Source: Hypholoma sublateritium FD-334 SS-4
Lineage: Eukaryota; Basidiomycota; Agaricomycetes; Agaricales; Strophariaceae
Length of the DNA stretch: 64,000 bases
NCBI GenBank assembly: GCA_000827495.1
Contig: KN817582.1
Coordinates: forward strand, 169,189 to 233,188
Reading direction: 5' to 3'
Positions 45,181 through 56,724 of the stretch are shown here, in pieces. Positions within the stretch are counted from its first letter, which is position 1. Every line of letters begins with the position of its first letter. The notes under the pieces are model-generated. The model had not been told where the DNA came from and did no database searches. It worked only from the letters and a program-made list of their open reading frames with translations. A program made the position numbers and the translations under genes.

Positions 45181-46883
45181 ATGGATCAGGCCGCGTTATC
45201 CAGTGAGTAACGGAATTATCTATAACTCATAGGCCCCGTTGATGTTCTGTCCCAGGTAAATCAGTCCTAGAGACGCTGGTCAAAACCAACCGACCACCTA
45301 CCGACCAAGAAACGGCGATAATCCGAGAGTCCATGGCCCCCACCAACGCGGAATTGAAGGTTGTAGAAGCGCAAATATCCGAAACGATGGCCCATATCCA
45401 GGAATTGAAGTCGCAGGTCGAACAAGCGGAAACCAAGCTGCAGCGCTTGCGCGAGGAGGAGGCGGCGATCTTGGAGACATTTGCGGACCATCGTCGAGTC
45501 TTTTCTCCCTTTCGAAATATCCCGGAGGACATAATTCGCGAGATATGCATCCAGGCATGCGTGAAAGGCGACATTCCCAAATTATCTTACCCCAGGAATC
45601 CATCGACTTACATTCTGGCACAAATCTGCAGTGGAATGCGACACATCGCGCTGACGACACCAATCATCTGGGCCTCTGTGCATGTTGAGATTCGTTCATA
45701 TTTGTTTTCCGGTCTTATACAGTATGAGAAAGCTTATTCAGCTCTCGCTCGGAGAGTTAGCGCTTGGTTCCAGCGAGCGGGTGGACTAGGTCTCACTGTA
45801 TCTATCGAGGACTCCAACATCGCATACGCAGTTCTCGAAGGCTTTCAATCTGATCCGTCAACCATTCTTTTCGACGCCCTTCTTAGCTATTCAACTCGCT
45901 GGAAACAGCTTCAATTTGATTCAAGCTGTGGTAGCTTACTATCCCCACTAATACTTCGCATTGCCGCATTGACGGCCGTTGATCTCCCCCTGCTCCGCTC
46001 AGTTTCATTTCATCTTGATTGTGTAAATCCGGATCCTCCGATTGACGACAGTGTATTACTCAAAATACCAACACTCAAACGTATCAAATTAGAAACACGC
46101 AATATCCGGATGTTTGCCGTCGATTGGGCCATCCTCACTTCCGTTACACTCCACGGAGAGTCATCTTCAAGTTCTGTGTACCTCCCCATAATCGAGGTAG
46201 CGAGAATTCTTCAGCAAACCAAGTGCCTAGTATTCTGTGATATTGCTGTGCGTCCGAGTGGCTTACAGGAACATTACAGCAACAACATCAACCTTCCCTT
46301 TCTGAAGACTTTGATTGTCGGCGAAAAAACTCCCGCGTCGGCCACATCGGGAGCTCCAAGTATACTCGACCTAATTACTGCACCAATTCTGGAGGTATTT
46401 GACATGCGCCGTGAGGCGTTCCTCGATCTTTCAGGTTTCTTCAAACGGTCACCGCGTATTCGAAAACTTTTTCTCCCGTACTTCGACAAAGATACATTAT
46501 TCACAGAAACAGTGGGATTTCTCAGTCACTGCCCTTCGCTCACCGACCTCTCCCTTTTCTCTTGCAACTGGAACAATAATACTGTAGATGCCAATGGATT
46601 TCTGCGAGCATTTGTCGAAGGCGACACCGGTGTTATTTGCCCCTGCTTGCAGGATTTTCAACTCATAGGAATGATTGATTTCTCCCTGCAGACACTGCGC
46701 TTGTTTTTGGCGGGTAGGCAAGGAGATATTTCTGCGCTGAATGGCATGCCATGGAAAAAGCTGGCCATTGATACCAGAGGTATCAAGAACACGAAGAGAC
46801 GCCAGCAGGTGTTGGACCTTTTGCAGAAGAACGCGGCAGGATCAGATATTCAAGTAAGCAAGGCGCGGTACGGATACTACTAG
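45181..46883 (+). CDS. F-box/LRR-like protein, array copy 9
   Basis: Exon 1 is 45181-45202 (MDQAALS), the intron 45203-45255 (53 bp), exon 2 45256-46883; 549 residues. The leader SKSVLETLVKTNRPPTDQE has Val where the others have Leu. Coiled coil VVEAQISETMAHIQELKSQV; F-box SPFRNIPEDIIREICIQAC with closing PIIWASV. The tail resembles copies 4 and 5 in the middle (LSPLILRIAALTAVDLPLL, IKLETRNIRMF) but copy 6 further on (RREAFLDLSGFFKRSPRI), so it looks like a mosaic of two branches. The C-terminus KARYGYY is unlike the others. It is flanked on both sides by R2 pairs (B on the left, C on the right). Confidence 0.84.
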
Positions 46884-48110
46884 ATAGTCAACTACTAGAT
46901 CGCCAATACATCTTGTAACGTAAACTGATTCCTCGGAAATGTGCCATGCTTGATAATAAAGTGACAATGGGCGCGATCGATTCAGCGCGAGGACACGCAA
47001 GCGCCGAACGGCGCGCTAGACTCGGTAAACGCAGATGCGCCCCCGGGAAGTGGACATGCGCTGCGTGATGGGATACGCCTGTACGTATGACCCAGCGAGG
47101 AGCCTAGCGTGTGGCTTCTCCCCGCAACGCCGTCGGGGCGATGGGGAGCCAGCAGCGCGGACCGCAGCGTCCGACGAGTGCAGATGTAAAGTACCGTATT
47201 GAATATTGAGCGTGCATTCGGACGGCAGTTGTAAGTGAACATTTATTCGGGGGTGCGGCGTTTAGTACTCTCTGTTCGGTGGTGAGCGAGGTATGGAGAT
47301 GGCGAGCGGGCGGAGGGTCGCGGACAGTGCGAGGATGAACATTCGGGAAGCGGCGAAAGGAGCATGCCTGCGCGAGGCCGGTGTTGGTGGCTTATGAGTG
47401 CGGAGGCCGTACGTACGCGCCATTCAAATATTCGTGAGGCATGTCGAGGCGCAGTATACCGGCCGTCGCGGGAGGAGTATCCGTTAGGCGGATCGGGTCT
47501 TCCTAGGAATATCAGACGGGGCTGCGCTCATAGGCTCTCGATGAGAAGAGAGAGCGCCGACTGGGAGAGCAGCATGCGCGGGTACCTGTAAATCAGGGCT
47601 CAGCGCTCAGTACACAATGAAGCGGGACGCAGCCGCGTGGCGCGTTGGTACTGATGAAATTGGAAATCTGGAATATAGAATGTGGAGGAGCGCGATCGTG
47701 AATGAGGCGCGAGCGAGAACCGGAGCACAGGCGTCCAGGATAAGAACGCGCACCCGTGTGGAGCAGGAGTCGGCGAGGTGTTTCCTAGAAGTCGGGCGCA
47801 GGACGTAGAGCATATCCTCAGAGAAATGGATAATAGAAGGGAAGTGGGGCGAAGGAGACGGAGTTGGAGGCGGCTGAGATCATGCTTCGCGTCGTTCATG
47901 TCGTAGCACCCATTCAAGTTGACCATCCGCCTCAATGTCCGAGTCGGTGTTAGCGTGCCAGAACCTAGGGTTTGCGCAGGAGCCCGCTTGGACAACCTTG
48001 TCGCGTCACGTCCATGTCAGATTTGGCCATTTCGAAGCTGCCTTGTTTCTGGCTTCCGTTGTTGGATATGAATAAAGGTTTGAAGTAGCATGTAGTAAAA
48101 ATTGAAGCAA
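46884..48110. repeat. Spacer after F-box gene 9
   Basis: Bases about 46,960-47,070 are R7-like (TGACAATGGGCGCGA, GGTAAACGCAGATGCGCCCC). Bases about 47,610-47,890 are R4 (AAGTCGGGCGCAGGACGTAG, GGGAAGTGGGGCG). The rest is GC-rich without a match. It follows the same order, 3' flank then R7 then R4, as after genes 4 and 5, and then R2 takes the place of R6 and R1. Confidence 0.5.
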
Positions 48111-48114
48111 GCAC

Positions 48115-49750
48115 CCCGGCCCATTATTTGTTCGTGTTACGATCGGTGACGCTCGCGGAATGTGCCCACTCGAGTCCAAGTCGGCTTGCAACTTGCTTGC
48201 AACAACCACTGGCATTTGTCCGAACGTCAGTTTGTGGTGCAGGATCTTTCTGCGTTACGAACTCTGCTTGGATTCCAAGCGCACTTTACGTTCGACTTCT
48301 TCGGTGCTCGCAGCATATCCTTGCCAGCGTGCCTGCCCCACTCCTGTTAATGCTGCCATAACATACCTAACGACGATTCACGACGCCCGAGCAGGAGCAA
48401 GATCGTGAAGCTCTGCTCGAACTCGGACGCTCTGCTCGCGACAAGACAGAGTACGTGCCTATTACGTGTCACCTCACACTACACAAGTCTCACTGAACTT
48501 ACAGGCCACCAGCAGCGGAAGCTCAGCCGCCTGCTCAAACTCCCCACCAGAGCCATTTCTCAGCAACGCACTCACCCAAGCCATAGGCGTTCCTCGCGAT
48601 GTTCGGGGCTCGTCATGCCGCTCCACCCCAACATTCCTTCCCAGACACGTCCCACGCCAAACTCTGTGGAGACGAAAAGCGACAGTGGGAGCGCGGCTAC
48701 GTCAACTGGTGCTCACGCGACTTCTGCGCATCCAACAAGATCGACAGCGCTGCGGCGTTCTTTCGTGATGGACGCACCTCGCTCCTCCGCCGATGGTCGA
48801 CCTTTAGCGGCGGGCAAGCGGCACAAGAAACACAGATGCGTCAACTGGTACCCACGCGGGTACTATGTAGACGGCAAGGTGGATAGTTCTGCAGCGCGGA
48901 TCGGCGATGGCGGGACGCGGCGGGGGCCTTGGGTGCGATGAAGCCAGTAGGGCGCCACCTCGACTTCGTGTAACGAATTCACGACACATAATGTATCTAG
49001 TCATGCCGAACCCCCCTCACGCTCTACACGCCGTTCAAGCACTGCCCGCTTTACGGCCATCATACTTCGCCTCCACATCCCCCGTTCACGGAGCCCGGGC
49101 CCTCTCCCCTGCCATTATCGCCATCGCCAACAACGCCGCGCAGAATGGCGTCAACAGCCTAGAGGACTTGTGACATACGGCCAACGCGCGCCGTGCACGG
49201 GGACACGTCCGTCCCAAACAATGAAGCAACTCGTCGGGTCGAGCAAAACCTCGGCCTCATCACTCTACGCGCTGCTCGAGCGCTACATGCGCTTATCGTC
49301 GACCTTTGGGGGCCGTGGCCTGCGGAACGCCGCCGCCATTGCGCCGCGTCTTCTCGTAGCGCTGCTGCAGCGCGCAACGCTTGGCCCGCCGATGATACCC
49401 AGCAGGAGCATGAGTAGGACGCGAGACACAAAACTCGACTGCAAGGGTGAGCATCTGTTATATTCTGCAGCGTCTCCGCACGACTGACGGGCGTCCAGCA
49501 GCAAATTTTCGACTACCTCATAGAGATCAATATCAGACCGAGTGCCCGCAGCGCACCCGCGCTGACGCGGCTCTCCCAACTCCACTGCGCTGGTCGCCCT
49601 GGGAACGATATCCTACCTACCTTCGAGCCAGGTTCTGCGCCATATATACGAGATAGGTCAGCGTCGTCCTCCCACGCCCCACGTCCCGCCGGTACCGCGC
49701 AGTCAACAAGGCGGAAAACGCTCCGCCTGCTATGTGATTCGATCATAGCG
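48115..49750 (+). pseudogene. Decayed spliced gene family R2, module C1
   Basis: Shares the whole word order of B1: TTTGTTCGTGTTACGATCGG, a WERGYVNW block near 48,690-48,710, NWYPRGYYVDGKVDSSAARI near 48,845-48,905, SLYALLERYMRL near 49,260-49,300, LLVALLQRATLGPPMIPSRS near 49,351-49,410, an intron-like GTGAGC...CCAG at about 49,447-49,500, and finally RFCAIYTR with a stop near 49,650. Relative to A1 and B1 the exon after this intron is frameshifted (IFDYL in one frame, AIYTR in another). Confidence 0.45.
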
Positions 49751-50802
49751 AGACGCTCCGGCCGCTCTTACATGCGGTGGACACTGGAACGCGATTTCGA
49801 CTCAGTGCATCATCCCATCGGTTGGACGAACTAGACAATGTCAGCTTCGTGAAGGCCGTCTCTGCGGCGGTCCTGCTACTCGACCTCAGCGCGCTCCCTT
49901 ACGATCCAGCCAGGTTCCACCTCATGCGTACGACGTCGGACAGTGTTGTCCCGCCGAAAATTAACTTGTGGAGGCGGGAAGCGGCAGGGGCGGATGCGGC
50001 TACGCTGACTGGGCGCTCGGGCGGCTTCTGGCCATCAACAAGGCGGACACACTTCTGTGATAGCGAGACGCTCCGGTGGACCTCGCATGCGGTGGACACT
50101 GTCATGCAGTGCGGCGCTGACTTTGCGCGGTATCTATGGCCTTGGAGGGGCGAGAGAATGGGAGCTTCGTGGAGGCTGTCTTTGGTGTCGGTGAGTGATT
50201 TGGGGCTGCCGTTTACTGAAGACGCGTTCTCATCTTATAGCAGACGTGATACTATCGGGATGTGGATTATATCGCGCTGGTTCTTCTCGTAGCGCTGCTG
50301 CGCGGCGCGGGGGCTGACCTGACGCCGATACTCAGTAGGAACAGGATGGCATGGGCGAAATTTGAGGCACGGCTGGCCGTGGTGAACGTGTGTTATAATC
50401 TACATTATCTGCACGACTGACAGGCCTCCAGTGGAGGAATTTTAACTGCTTCGTCAAGATTTATATCAGAGCGAGTGCCCGCAGTGCACTCACGCACGTC
50501 CGCCTCTTACATCAACGTCGGGGTCGAATGCACGTGTTTCTGCGCCGACGCGGTGCCTCAAGCACTGTGCAGTCTACTGCGGGGAGTCCGCGATCGACAT
50601 GTGGGATCACCCTGACTGCGCGCTTTCCGAGAACGTACGCTACTTTCATATTGAGGACATGTGCACTCTGTTGTTACCTTGGGGAGACAACTCCGTGGGG
50701 GACTCTCTCTACGCTGACTTGGTCCAAGCGATAGCGTATACCTTTGGTATAACTTTCTACTTGTCTCTCCGCCATTTTGCGCCTTATCTTGTAAAAGCGT
50801 AG
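49750..50802 (+). pseudogene. R2 module C2 with an open 3' end
   Basis: HRLDELDNVSFVKAVSAAVL lies near 49,799-49,860. A GYADWALGRLL block follows, then HAVDTVMQ near 50,088, an intron-like GTGAGTGATTTG...TAGCAG at about 50,190-50,242, DVDYIALVLLVALLRGAGAD near 50,260-50,320, and a second intron-like GTGAACGTG...CTCCAG at about 50,380-50,431. The last frame is open from 50,446 to the stop at 50,802 (118 codons: SECPQC, then CLKHCAVYCGESAIDMWDH, and an end with FGITFYLSLRHFAPYLVKA). It is the best-preserved 3' end of the family and might still be expressed. Function unknown. Confidence 0.42.
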
Positions 50803-51191
50803 AGCGTACCACGCAGATTTGAGGCTGGGAGATTATCTGGAGCTAATCAATCCCGGGGCCATTGTTTGCAATGTTTGAGATCACTGATCTATTGGGACGC
50901 TGACTTGATAATTCCATGATAGTACGTACTACAGTGTACTTTCTGTGCACGTCATCATTCAATTCTACGACTCGGGAAATCCGCAGCGCAAAGCCATAAT
51001 TGTTATTAGACAGGTTCAACCACCAGTGCTGCTTATCTACATCAGCCGCGTGGGATTCTTATTTGTATGCTAAACTTAAACGTTTAAACGTTAAACGTTA
51101 AACGGTTAAATCCACACGTTGACAGGCTGTTTCAACCATCGATCAGTCTCCCTCGAACTCTCGCTGCAGAAACCTTCGCAAACGATAGATA
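50803..51191 (+). promoter_or_regulatory. Upstream region of F-box gene 10 with TTAAACG repeats
   Basis: At 51,072-51,112 lies a run of near-perfect 7-8 bp units around TTAAACG, including the palindrome ACGTTTAAACGT. It is followed directly by the familiar CACACGTTGACAGG and TTTCAACCATCGATCAG part of the shared promoter block. The TATTTATA and GAGTTAGCTGGAC elements of other copies are absent here. Confidence 0.45.
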
Positions 51192-52921
51192 ATGGAACAT
51201 ACCGCGCCATCCAGTGAGTTTCGTGATATCTGTCACTCACGTTCCTTGTTAAGAATTTGTCCCACTTCCCAGGCAGTTTAGTGCTGGAGACGTTGCTCAA
51301 AACCAACCGACCGCCTACCGACGAAGAAAGAGCAATCATCCAGGAGTCTATGTCCTCTGCCAATGAAAAATTGAAAGCCGTAGAAGCTCAGATATCCGAT
51401 GCCATTGCCCATATCCAGGCACTGAAGTCGCAGATTGAAGAGACGGAAAACAAGCTGCAGTGTCTACGCCAGGAGGAAGCGGCAATCTTGGAGACTTCTG
51501 CGAACCATCGTCGAGTCCTTTCCACTGTTCGAAATCTCCCAGAAGACGTGATTCGTGAGATCTTTATTGCATGTGTGGACCGAGAAGGCGGTGTTCCCTC
51601 ACTGTTTTACGGCAACACTCCCTTGCCTTACAAACTCGCCCAAATCTCCAGCGGAATGCGACACATCGCGTTGACAACCCCGCTCATCTGGGCCTCTATG
51701 AATATTTACGTGGACTTTGACCGTGACCCACTTGATTATACTCGGGTTTGTTCAATTCTGGCTAGTAGGGCGAACAAATGGTTCGAGCGGGCAGGTGGAG
51801 TGGCCTTGACTGTATTCATCACAGATATGACCTACTCATATGCAAGGTTCCAAGACGTTCAAGCCGATTCATCGAACATACTTTTCAACACCCTTTTTAG
51901 TTATTCAACCCGCTGGAAAAGGTTTCAGTTTGACTCAAGTTACCAAGATGAATCATCTCCACCACCAATCATCCCCCGCATTGCCGCGTTGTCGGCCGCT
52001 GATCTTCCCCTACTCGAATCATTTACCCTTCGCTGTGAATGTGGCATATCCCTGTTTCGTAATAGTCCAACACTCGCAATCCCGACACTCAGACGCCTGA
52101 CGTTGGATACGCAATGGGATGCTTGGCCAGACAACACCGTCGTCTCCGAGTTCAACACTGTCAATTGGGCCGCCCTTACTTCTGTCACAATTCACGGGGG
52201 CAGGCCGGAAGAAGTCAGTTCCTTTGACGAAATAGCAAGAATGCTCCGGCAAACCAAGTGTCTTGTATTCTGCGATATTGCTTTGGCTCCTGGCTCGACG
52301 GATTCTCTGGGAGAAATCAACCTCCCGTTTCTGGAAATGTTACGTGTCGACGACCACACATTCCACGGAACCTCAACTAGAGATCTCAGTATATTTGATT
52401 TAATCAATACGCCCATCCTCGCCACACTTACAATATGCGCAACGCTCCTCGATGCGTCTTTGGCAAACTTTTTTAAACGATCGCCGAGTATTCGGGTACT
52501 TTGTTTCTCCCAGTGGAAGGTTGGAGAGAGGTTGGCGGACATCACAGAATTACTCGGTCACTGCCCTTCCCTGTCCGCACTAACCCTTGAACCTCGGTCA
52601 CTGATGGACACGATGGATCAACCATCAGATGCTAACATGTTCCTGCGCGCCTTTGTTGAGGATGCCGGAGCCGGTGTTACCTGTCCACGTCTACAGAGCT
52701 TCAATTACACAGGAAATATTATTTTCTCTCTTCAGACGCTACTCCAATTTCTCGAGGCCAAGCAACATGGGACTAATCCGTCAAGTGCCCTTCTCCCATG
52801 GAAAAGGGTGTTCATCAACAGGGGGCGGGTAGATGACTCAGAGATAGAAAAGACGCGGGATCTTGTGTCACAGAAGCAGGCGGCGGGATTCGATATTCAT
52901 GTATATACGCAGGGAAATTGA
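51192..52921 (+). CDS. F-box/LRR-like protein, array copy 10
   Basis: Exon 1 is 51192-51213 (MEHTAPS), the intron 51214-51272 (59 bp, GTGAGT...TTCCCAG), exon 2 51273-52921; 556 residues. The leader SSLVLETLLKTNRPPTDEE is the most diverged (D-E for D-Q). Coiled coil AVEAQISDAIAHIQALKSQI; F-box STVRNLPEDVIREIFIACV, lacking the SPF of the others, with closing PLIWASM. The tail shares CGISLFRNSP, VVSEF and the GEINLPFLEMLRV pattern with copy 1. It is the right-most member. The frame extends upstream into the intron from a TTG at 51257, but that reading is inconsistent with the conserved splice sites and is rejected. Confidence 0.84.
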
Positions 52922-53900
52922 TCTTGTAAGATGACCATAGCGAAGCTAATAAAATACAGCGTCGGGAGACACTTAAGAAGTGAGAAACCACTTCAGGTTT
53001 ACCTGCAAGAGACTGGTCCCCAGACCATTTTTCCCTTCTCCGCGTCGTCGCGGGACGTATTGAATGCAGCGCACTGCTGGACGTAGTTCTATGCATCACC
53101 TGCCCAGAACGGCGTCAGTATGTTGATGCGGAACGGGTGTGTAGAGGAGGAGCATCGTTAAGTGTCAAGGAGCATTGTAGGAAAGCATGAACAAGAATTC
53201 AATAAGGGCGGGGACAAATTTGCTGTTCTATCTGAAGTATTTTAAGAGCACGCAATAGGCGAAGATTGGTTAGAACGCGGGTGCCGGGAGGTATAGAATG
53301 CGGGAGTCAGTGCTCTGAGCGGAAAAAAGGAGGTCGATAGGGCCCAACGTCGAAGGATATAACGAACTAGGCAAGTGAATCTGAGAAACCTCTCAGGAGT
53401 CAGGACAGGCTCAGGAGCGGCTGCGTCGCGACCGTCCCAGGGTCCCGTTGGGTAAGTAAAATAGCTTATCAAGAGCGATATCCGCGCGACATGGCTGAGA
53501 GCGAAAGAGGCACGTAATGCGCGGATGGCTGCGATGGCGATCGTACCTCCCGAAGGGTGTTTTTATATTGATATGCCTGTGCACTTGGATGGATTAACTT
53601 GGGTTTTATGTGACTTTACATGACCTGATCATCGCTAAATTGGCTTCTAGTGGGTACATATAGAGCAGCAGCCGTGAGGCCCGGTGTAGCAGCAGCGGCG
53701 ATGTAGCTTGCACCCGAACCTCTTTGCACGAAAGAAAAAAGCAGATGAAATACATATCGTGCGTCCATCTTTGATAAATATATATAAATACCGTACACAA
53801 ACGCATCCTCCATAGAAGAAAGAAACGACATCGCACCCTGCTCCCCGCGATCTCACCCGCGCAGAATCATGGTGTATGTACATATATATGATCTGGCCTG
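52922..53900. other. Right edge of the F-box array, no gene recognised
   Basis: No spacer block R1-R7 is recognised here, so the array seems to end at gene 10. Bases 53,600-53,830 are AT-richer, with ATATATATAAATACC-type sequence. Only short unconserved frames are present. Confidence 0.45.
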
Positions 53901-53912
53901 GAGGCTCGAGAG

Positions 53913-54287
53913 GTGTACCCGCAGCAGGTCGCCGTCGGCTACCAGCGCTTCCCGCCGCGGTATCCGGGGCCGTCGTTTGTGTCGTCAGAGCGGAATTCGG
54001 TAGTGGTCTTCATCTCAACAGCTATCGCGTCGGTGCTCGTGTACTGGTGGGCTCGTGGTCAGTGCGCGAGGCGAGAAAACAGTGGTGCACGTACGGGGAG
54101 GGACACGGTGCCCTGGGCAGGGAAAAGGAAGCGCGCTGGACCGTCAGTGCGGTTCAGCACGTCAGCAGACCCGGAGCGCGTCTCACGCAGGGATGCGCAC
54201 GACTTGAACCTGCGTCGACGTTGGAACGGTCAGCGTAGCACAAAGAGGAGCGAATCGTCAGACCCAGAAACGAGGGAGCTGGTGTAG
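53913..54287 (+). CDS. Possible single-pass membrane protein exon
   Basis: A 124-codon open frame beginning at GTG 53913, so not a complete gene by itself. After a proline/tyrosine-rich start (YPQQVAVGYQRFPPRYPGPS) comes one hydrophobic segment VVVFISTAIASVLVYWW (about residues 32-48), followed by a basic, polar tail (CARRENSGARTG, KRKRAG, RRRWNGQRSTKRS). This resembles a membrane anchor with a cytosolic tail, with a 5' exon missing. It converges with the DUF6534 gene on the other strand, the two ends being about 15 bp apart. No family recognised; it may be a chance frame. Confidence 0.3.
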   Translation: MYPQQVAVGYQRFPPRYPGPSFVSSERNSVVVFISTAIASVLVYWWARGQCARRENSGARTGRDTVPWAGKRKRAGPSVRFSTSADPERVSRRDAHDLNLRRRWNGQRSTKRSESSDPETRELV

Positions 54288-54302
54288 ACTGGATGGACAT
54301 GG

Positions 54303-55200
54303 TTAATGAGGCATATGGTGGGAACTGCGGTGCGCACGTTTGGAGAAGGAGGTGTACACCGCGAGGAAGATAACTACAAGGTAATGTCAGCCGGCTCACG
54401 GAAGAGGCGGGCGGGCGGCACACAGTTATAAGGCATGACTTTATACTGCAGAGACGTCAGCACGGAACCATAGCGAAGAAAAGGTGGCGCACGCAGATAA
54501 TCACGGCGACTGCGGCAATACTATGTTATGCCCCAGACTCGGTCAGCAGCGGCGCACGCAGAAGTGGTGCCACGCACCTTGTAAAGAGCCCTGTGCGCAG
54601 CGCGAACCCAATGAGCCGGTCGACCAGGCGCGTCGTCCGCGAGAGGCTGCGCTCGCGCGCGGTGAGGAGAAAACCGACCATTGCGGCGGCGATTACAGTG
54701 TCGATCACCGCGCGCGCAAGGAGCACCAGGACCCACGAGTGCATCTTCAGGACGAATGCAACGTACGAGGTCGCGCAGATCGCGACGCTGCCCGTGTATA
54801 CGACGAGCCCACAGCGCACTGCAGCGACGAGGGTGGTTGCGGGGCCGATGAGGCGCAGCGGCGCGGGGCGGATGGTAAAAATGCGGTAGTAGAAGAACAT
54901 CTGCGCGCAGTGTGAGGTTTTGATGGAGCGAGGGGAGGCAGGACACGGCAAACCTGGGTGAGAGATGCAATGAATGTGCCGATGATGATGATGAGGCCAC
55001 CGAGTGCGGGCTGGGGCAGGGTGTCGCTGGGAATACGGAAAAGGACAATAGTGGTTCGGTGCAGCTCTTACATGGCGTGGGGAAGGGGTTCTGTCAGGTG
55101 GGTCGAGTCAATGGGAGCAAAGGAAAGGAAGGGCGAGACGCACCAGAAGCGGGCAGTGTCATGCACCCAGCTCTTGCAGAGCGACGTAGGGAGCTGCTGT
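54303..55200 (-). CDS. DUF6534-type multi-pass membrane protein, ends uncertain
   Basis: Minus-strand exons supported by splice signals: about 55,072-55,200 (CKSWVHDTARFWC ... EPLPHA), 54,954-55,026 (LPQPALGGLIIIIGTFIASL), 54,578-54,900 (MFFYYRIFTI, then two hydrophobic helices), an exon starting at 54,520 (SIAAVAVIICVRHLFFAMV), and 54,303-54,373 (IFLAVYTSFSKRAHR). Introns 55,027-55,071, 54,901-54,953 and 54,521-54,577 keep the frame. The third exon has the family hallmark: a D in a helix (AVIDTVIAAAMVGFLL), then RTTRLVDRLIGFALRTGLFT, as in fungal DUF6534 proteins. Their function is unknown. The first one or two exons and the junction near 54,465 were not resolved, and the usual NSLLATLN end motif is absent, so it may be degenerate. 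Confidence 0.5.
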
Positions 55201-56724
55201 GAGCAGCAAGAGCTCTATGTGTGTCAGAATCCGCCTCCCATCCTATGAGCGCTATTCTGTAGCACGGAGCGCAGAGAAGGCGGCTGGGCCGAGAAGCGGA
55301 GCGGCGGGGTTCTGACTTCTGAGAGAGTTGCGGCTGAGGAGCGTCTGCAGCGTTGGTAGCGAGGGCGGAGTCAGAAAGGAAGGGGTCGTCGATGGCGCCA
55401 ACGAGAAGGCTTCGGGGAGCTGCGTGGGCGCTGCGTGGCGCCTAGCGATGACGGCGTTGTTCTTGACCATGTTCTTGCGGGGACGTCGAGCGGCATCGAG
55501 CCGTCGGCGTTGACGCGTACGTTGGTGATCAAAAGGACCGTGCGAAAGTCGGCCCGACCGGCCAATGCCACAGTAGCTATAGGCGCCGGTTGGGCGCCTG
55601 CGGGGCTAGCGCGCTAGCGCTCAGTAATTCAGTGCTTGGGACATAGACAGCGGTCTTGCTGGGCTCCAGACAGCCAAGGCTCACGCCACCTATTTCCCGC
55701 GTGTACGGTACGCCGGTGTGTCCACCGCAGGAGCCAGGCGGCATGTAGAGCGACGCCTTCTTCTAAGTTTTGCTTCGCGTTACCGATGACGCCGTTTTTT
55801 TACTCTTAAGCCGAACGACGCTGATCAGGAAAAAAACCTGACCAACTGCCTATTAATCGTCCCCGGAGTCGGCCGACAAGGAATGTAAAAATCCGTGCCC
55901 CCTTATGCCGGTGCCGGCTCCGACAATCTGCATGCATGTAGCGCCTTGCGCGCCTTGCGCGGAAAGCGCTCGGTACAGCGCAAGAGCGCGCAGAGCCTGA
56001 TAATGAGTCGTTGCGAGACGTGCGGGATGCACGGTCCGCGGGCGGGATGGAAACGCCCACGGGCGTCGAGGTCGGAATGGGTGGAACGCACCGCGCCCGA
56101 CAAATATTCAGGGCGAGAAACACCCTGCACAGAGCATTCCACGTGTGTTAACGCTCACATAGACAACGCGCGGCGTGTGCGTGACCACAGGCTTCAACGC
56201 GAAAGGTCTGCCTCTAAACCCATGTGAGCCAGCATAGCCTACATATAATTTCAAGAGGAAATGACAGTACCGCTGGTCTTTGTAAATCATACGTATTCAC
56301 GGAGCTACGATAGTAATTTATACATGCATTTATAGAAGAAAAAAACATCAAACTCTTTTATATTCAATTTATATTCCCTGCGTCAACGGATTGCTGCTCT
56401 CCATTTTTAGGCCGGCCTATTTCCCACGTCAACCTCGCTGGCTGGAGTCGCAAGTCAAATCTAAATATTGTAACGTTCCAAGCTATTCTACTCATTCCAC
56501 TCAAATTCCACTCAAGTTCCACTGGCATTGAGGCGGCTCGGAGGTTGAAGCTTCAGATTCAGCGTTCAACGTTCAACGTTCAACGTTGAAGGTACCGGTC
56601 ACCTCCAGGCTGCCAACACCTTTCCTCGTTCCACAGTACGATTCGATTCACCTTGTTTGACGCAGTGTACGCAGCAGCTCATCCGGCTCTCGAAGTCAAC
56701 GGCGGTTGACCTGCATCTCCTTGC
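55200..56724. other. Intergenic between DUF6534 gene and ULP1-like gene
   Basis: It may hold the missing first exon(s) of the DUF6534 gene near 55,250-55,600, but none could be matched. Bases 56,484-56,530 contain repeats of TTCCACTCAA. Bases 56,557-56,590 contain three to four direct copies of CGTTCAA, just upstream of the ULP1-like gene. The remaining sequence shows nothing assignable. Confidence 0.4.

Noticed and set aside
51072..51112. Telomere-like repeat
   Set aside because: The unit is TTAAACG, not TTAGGG, is short, and sits in front of a gene in the middle of the window.
51257..51272. N-terminal extension of F-box gene 10 reading through the acceptor
   Set aside because: It begins at TTG inside the intron and is not shared by any paralogue.
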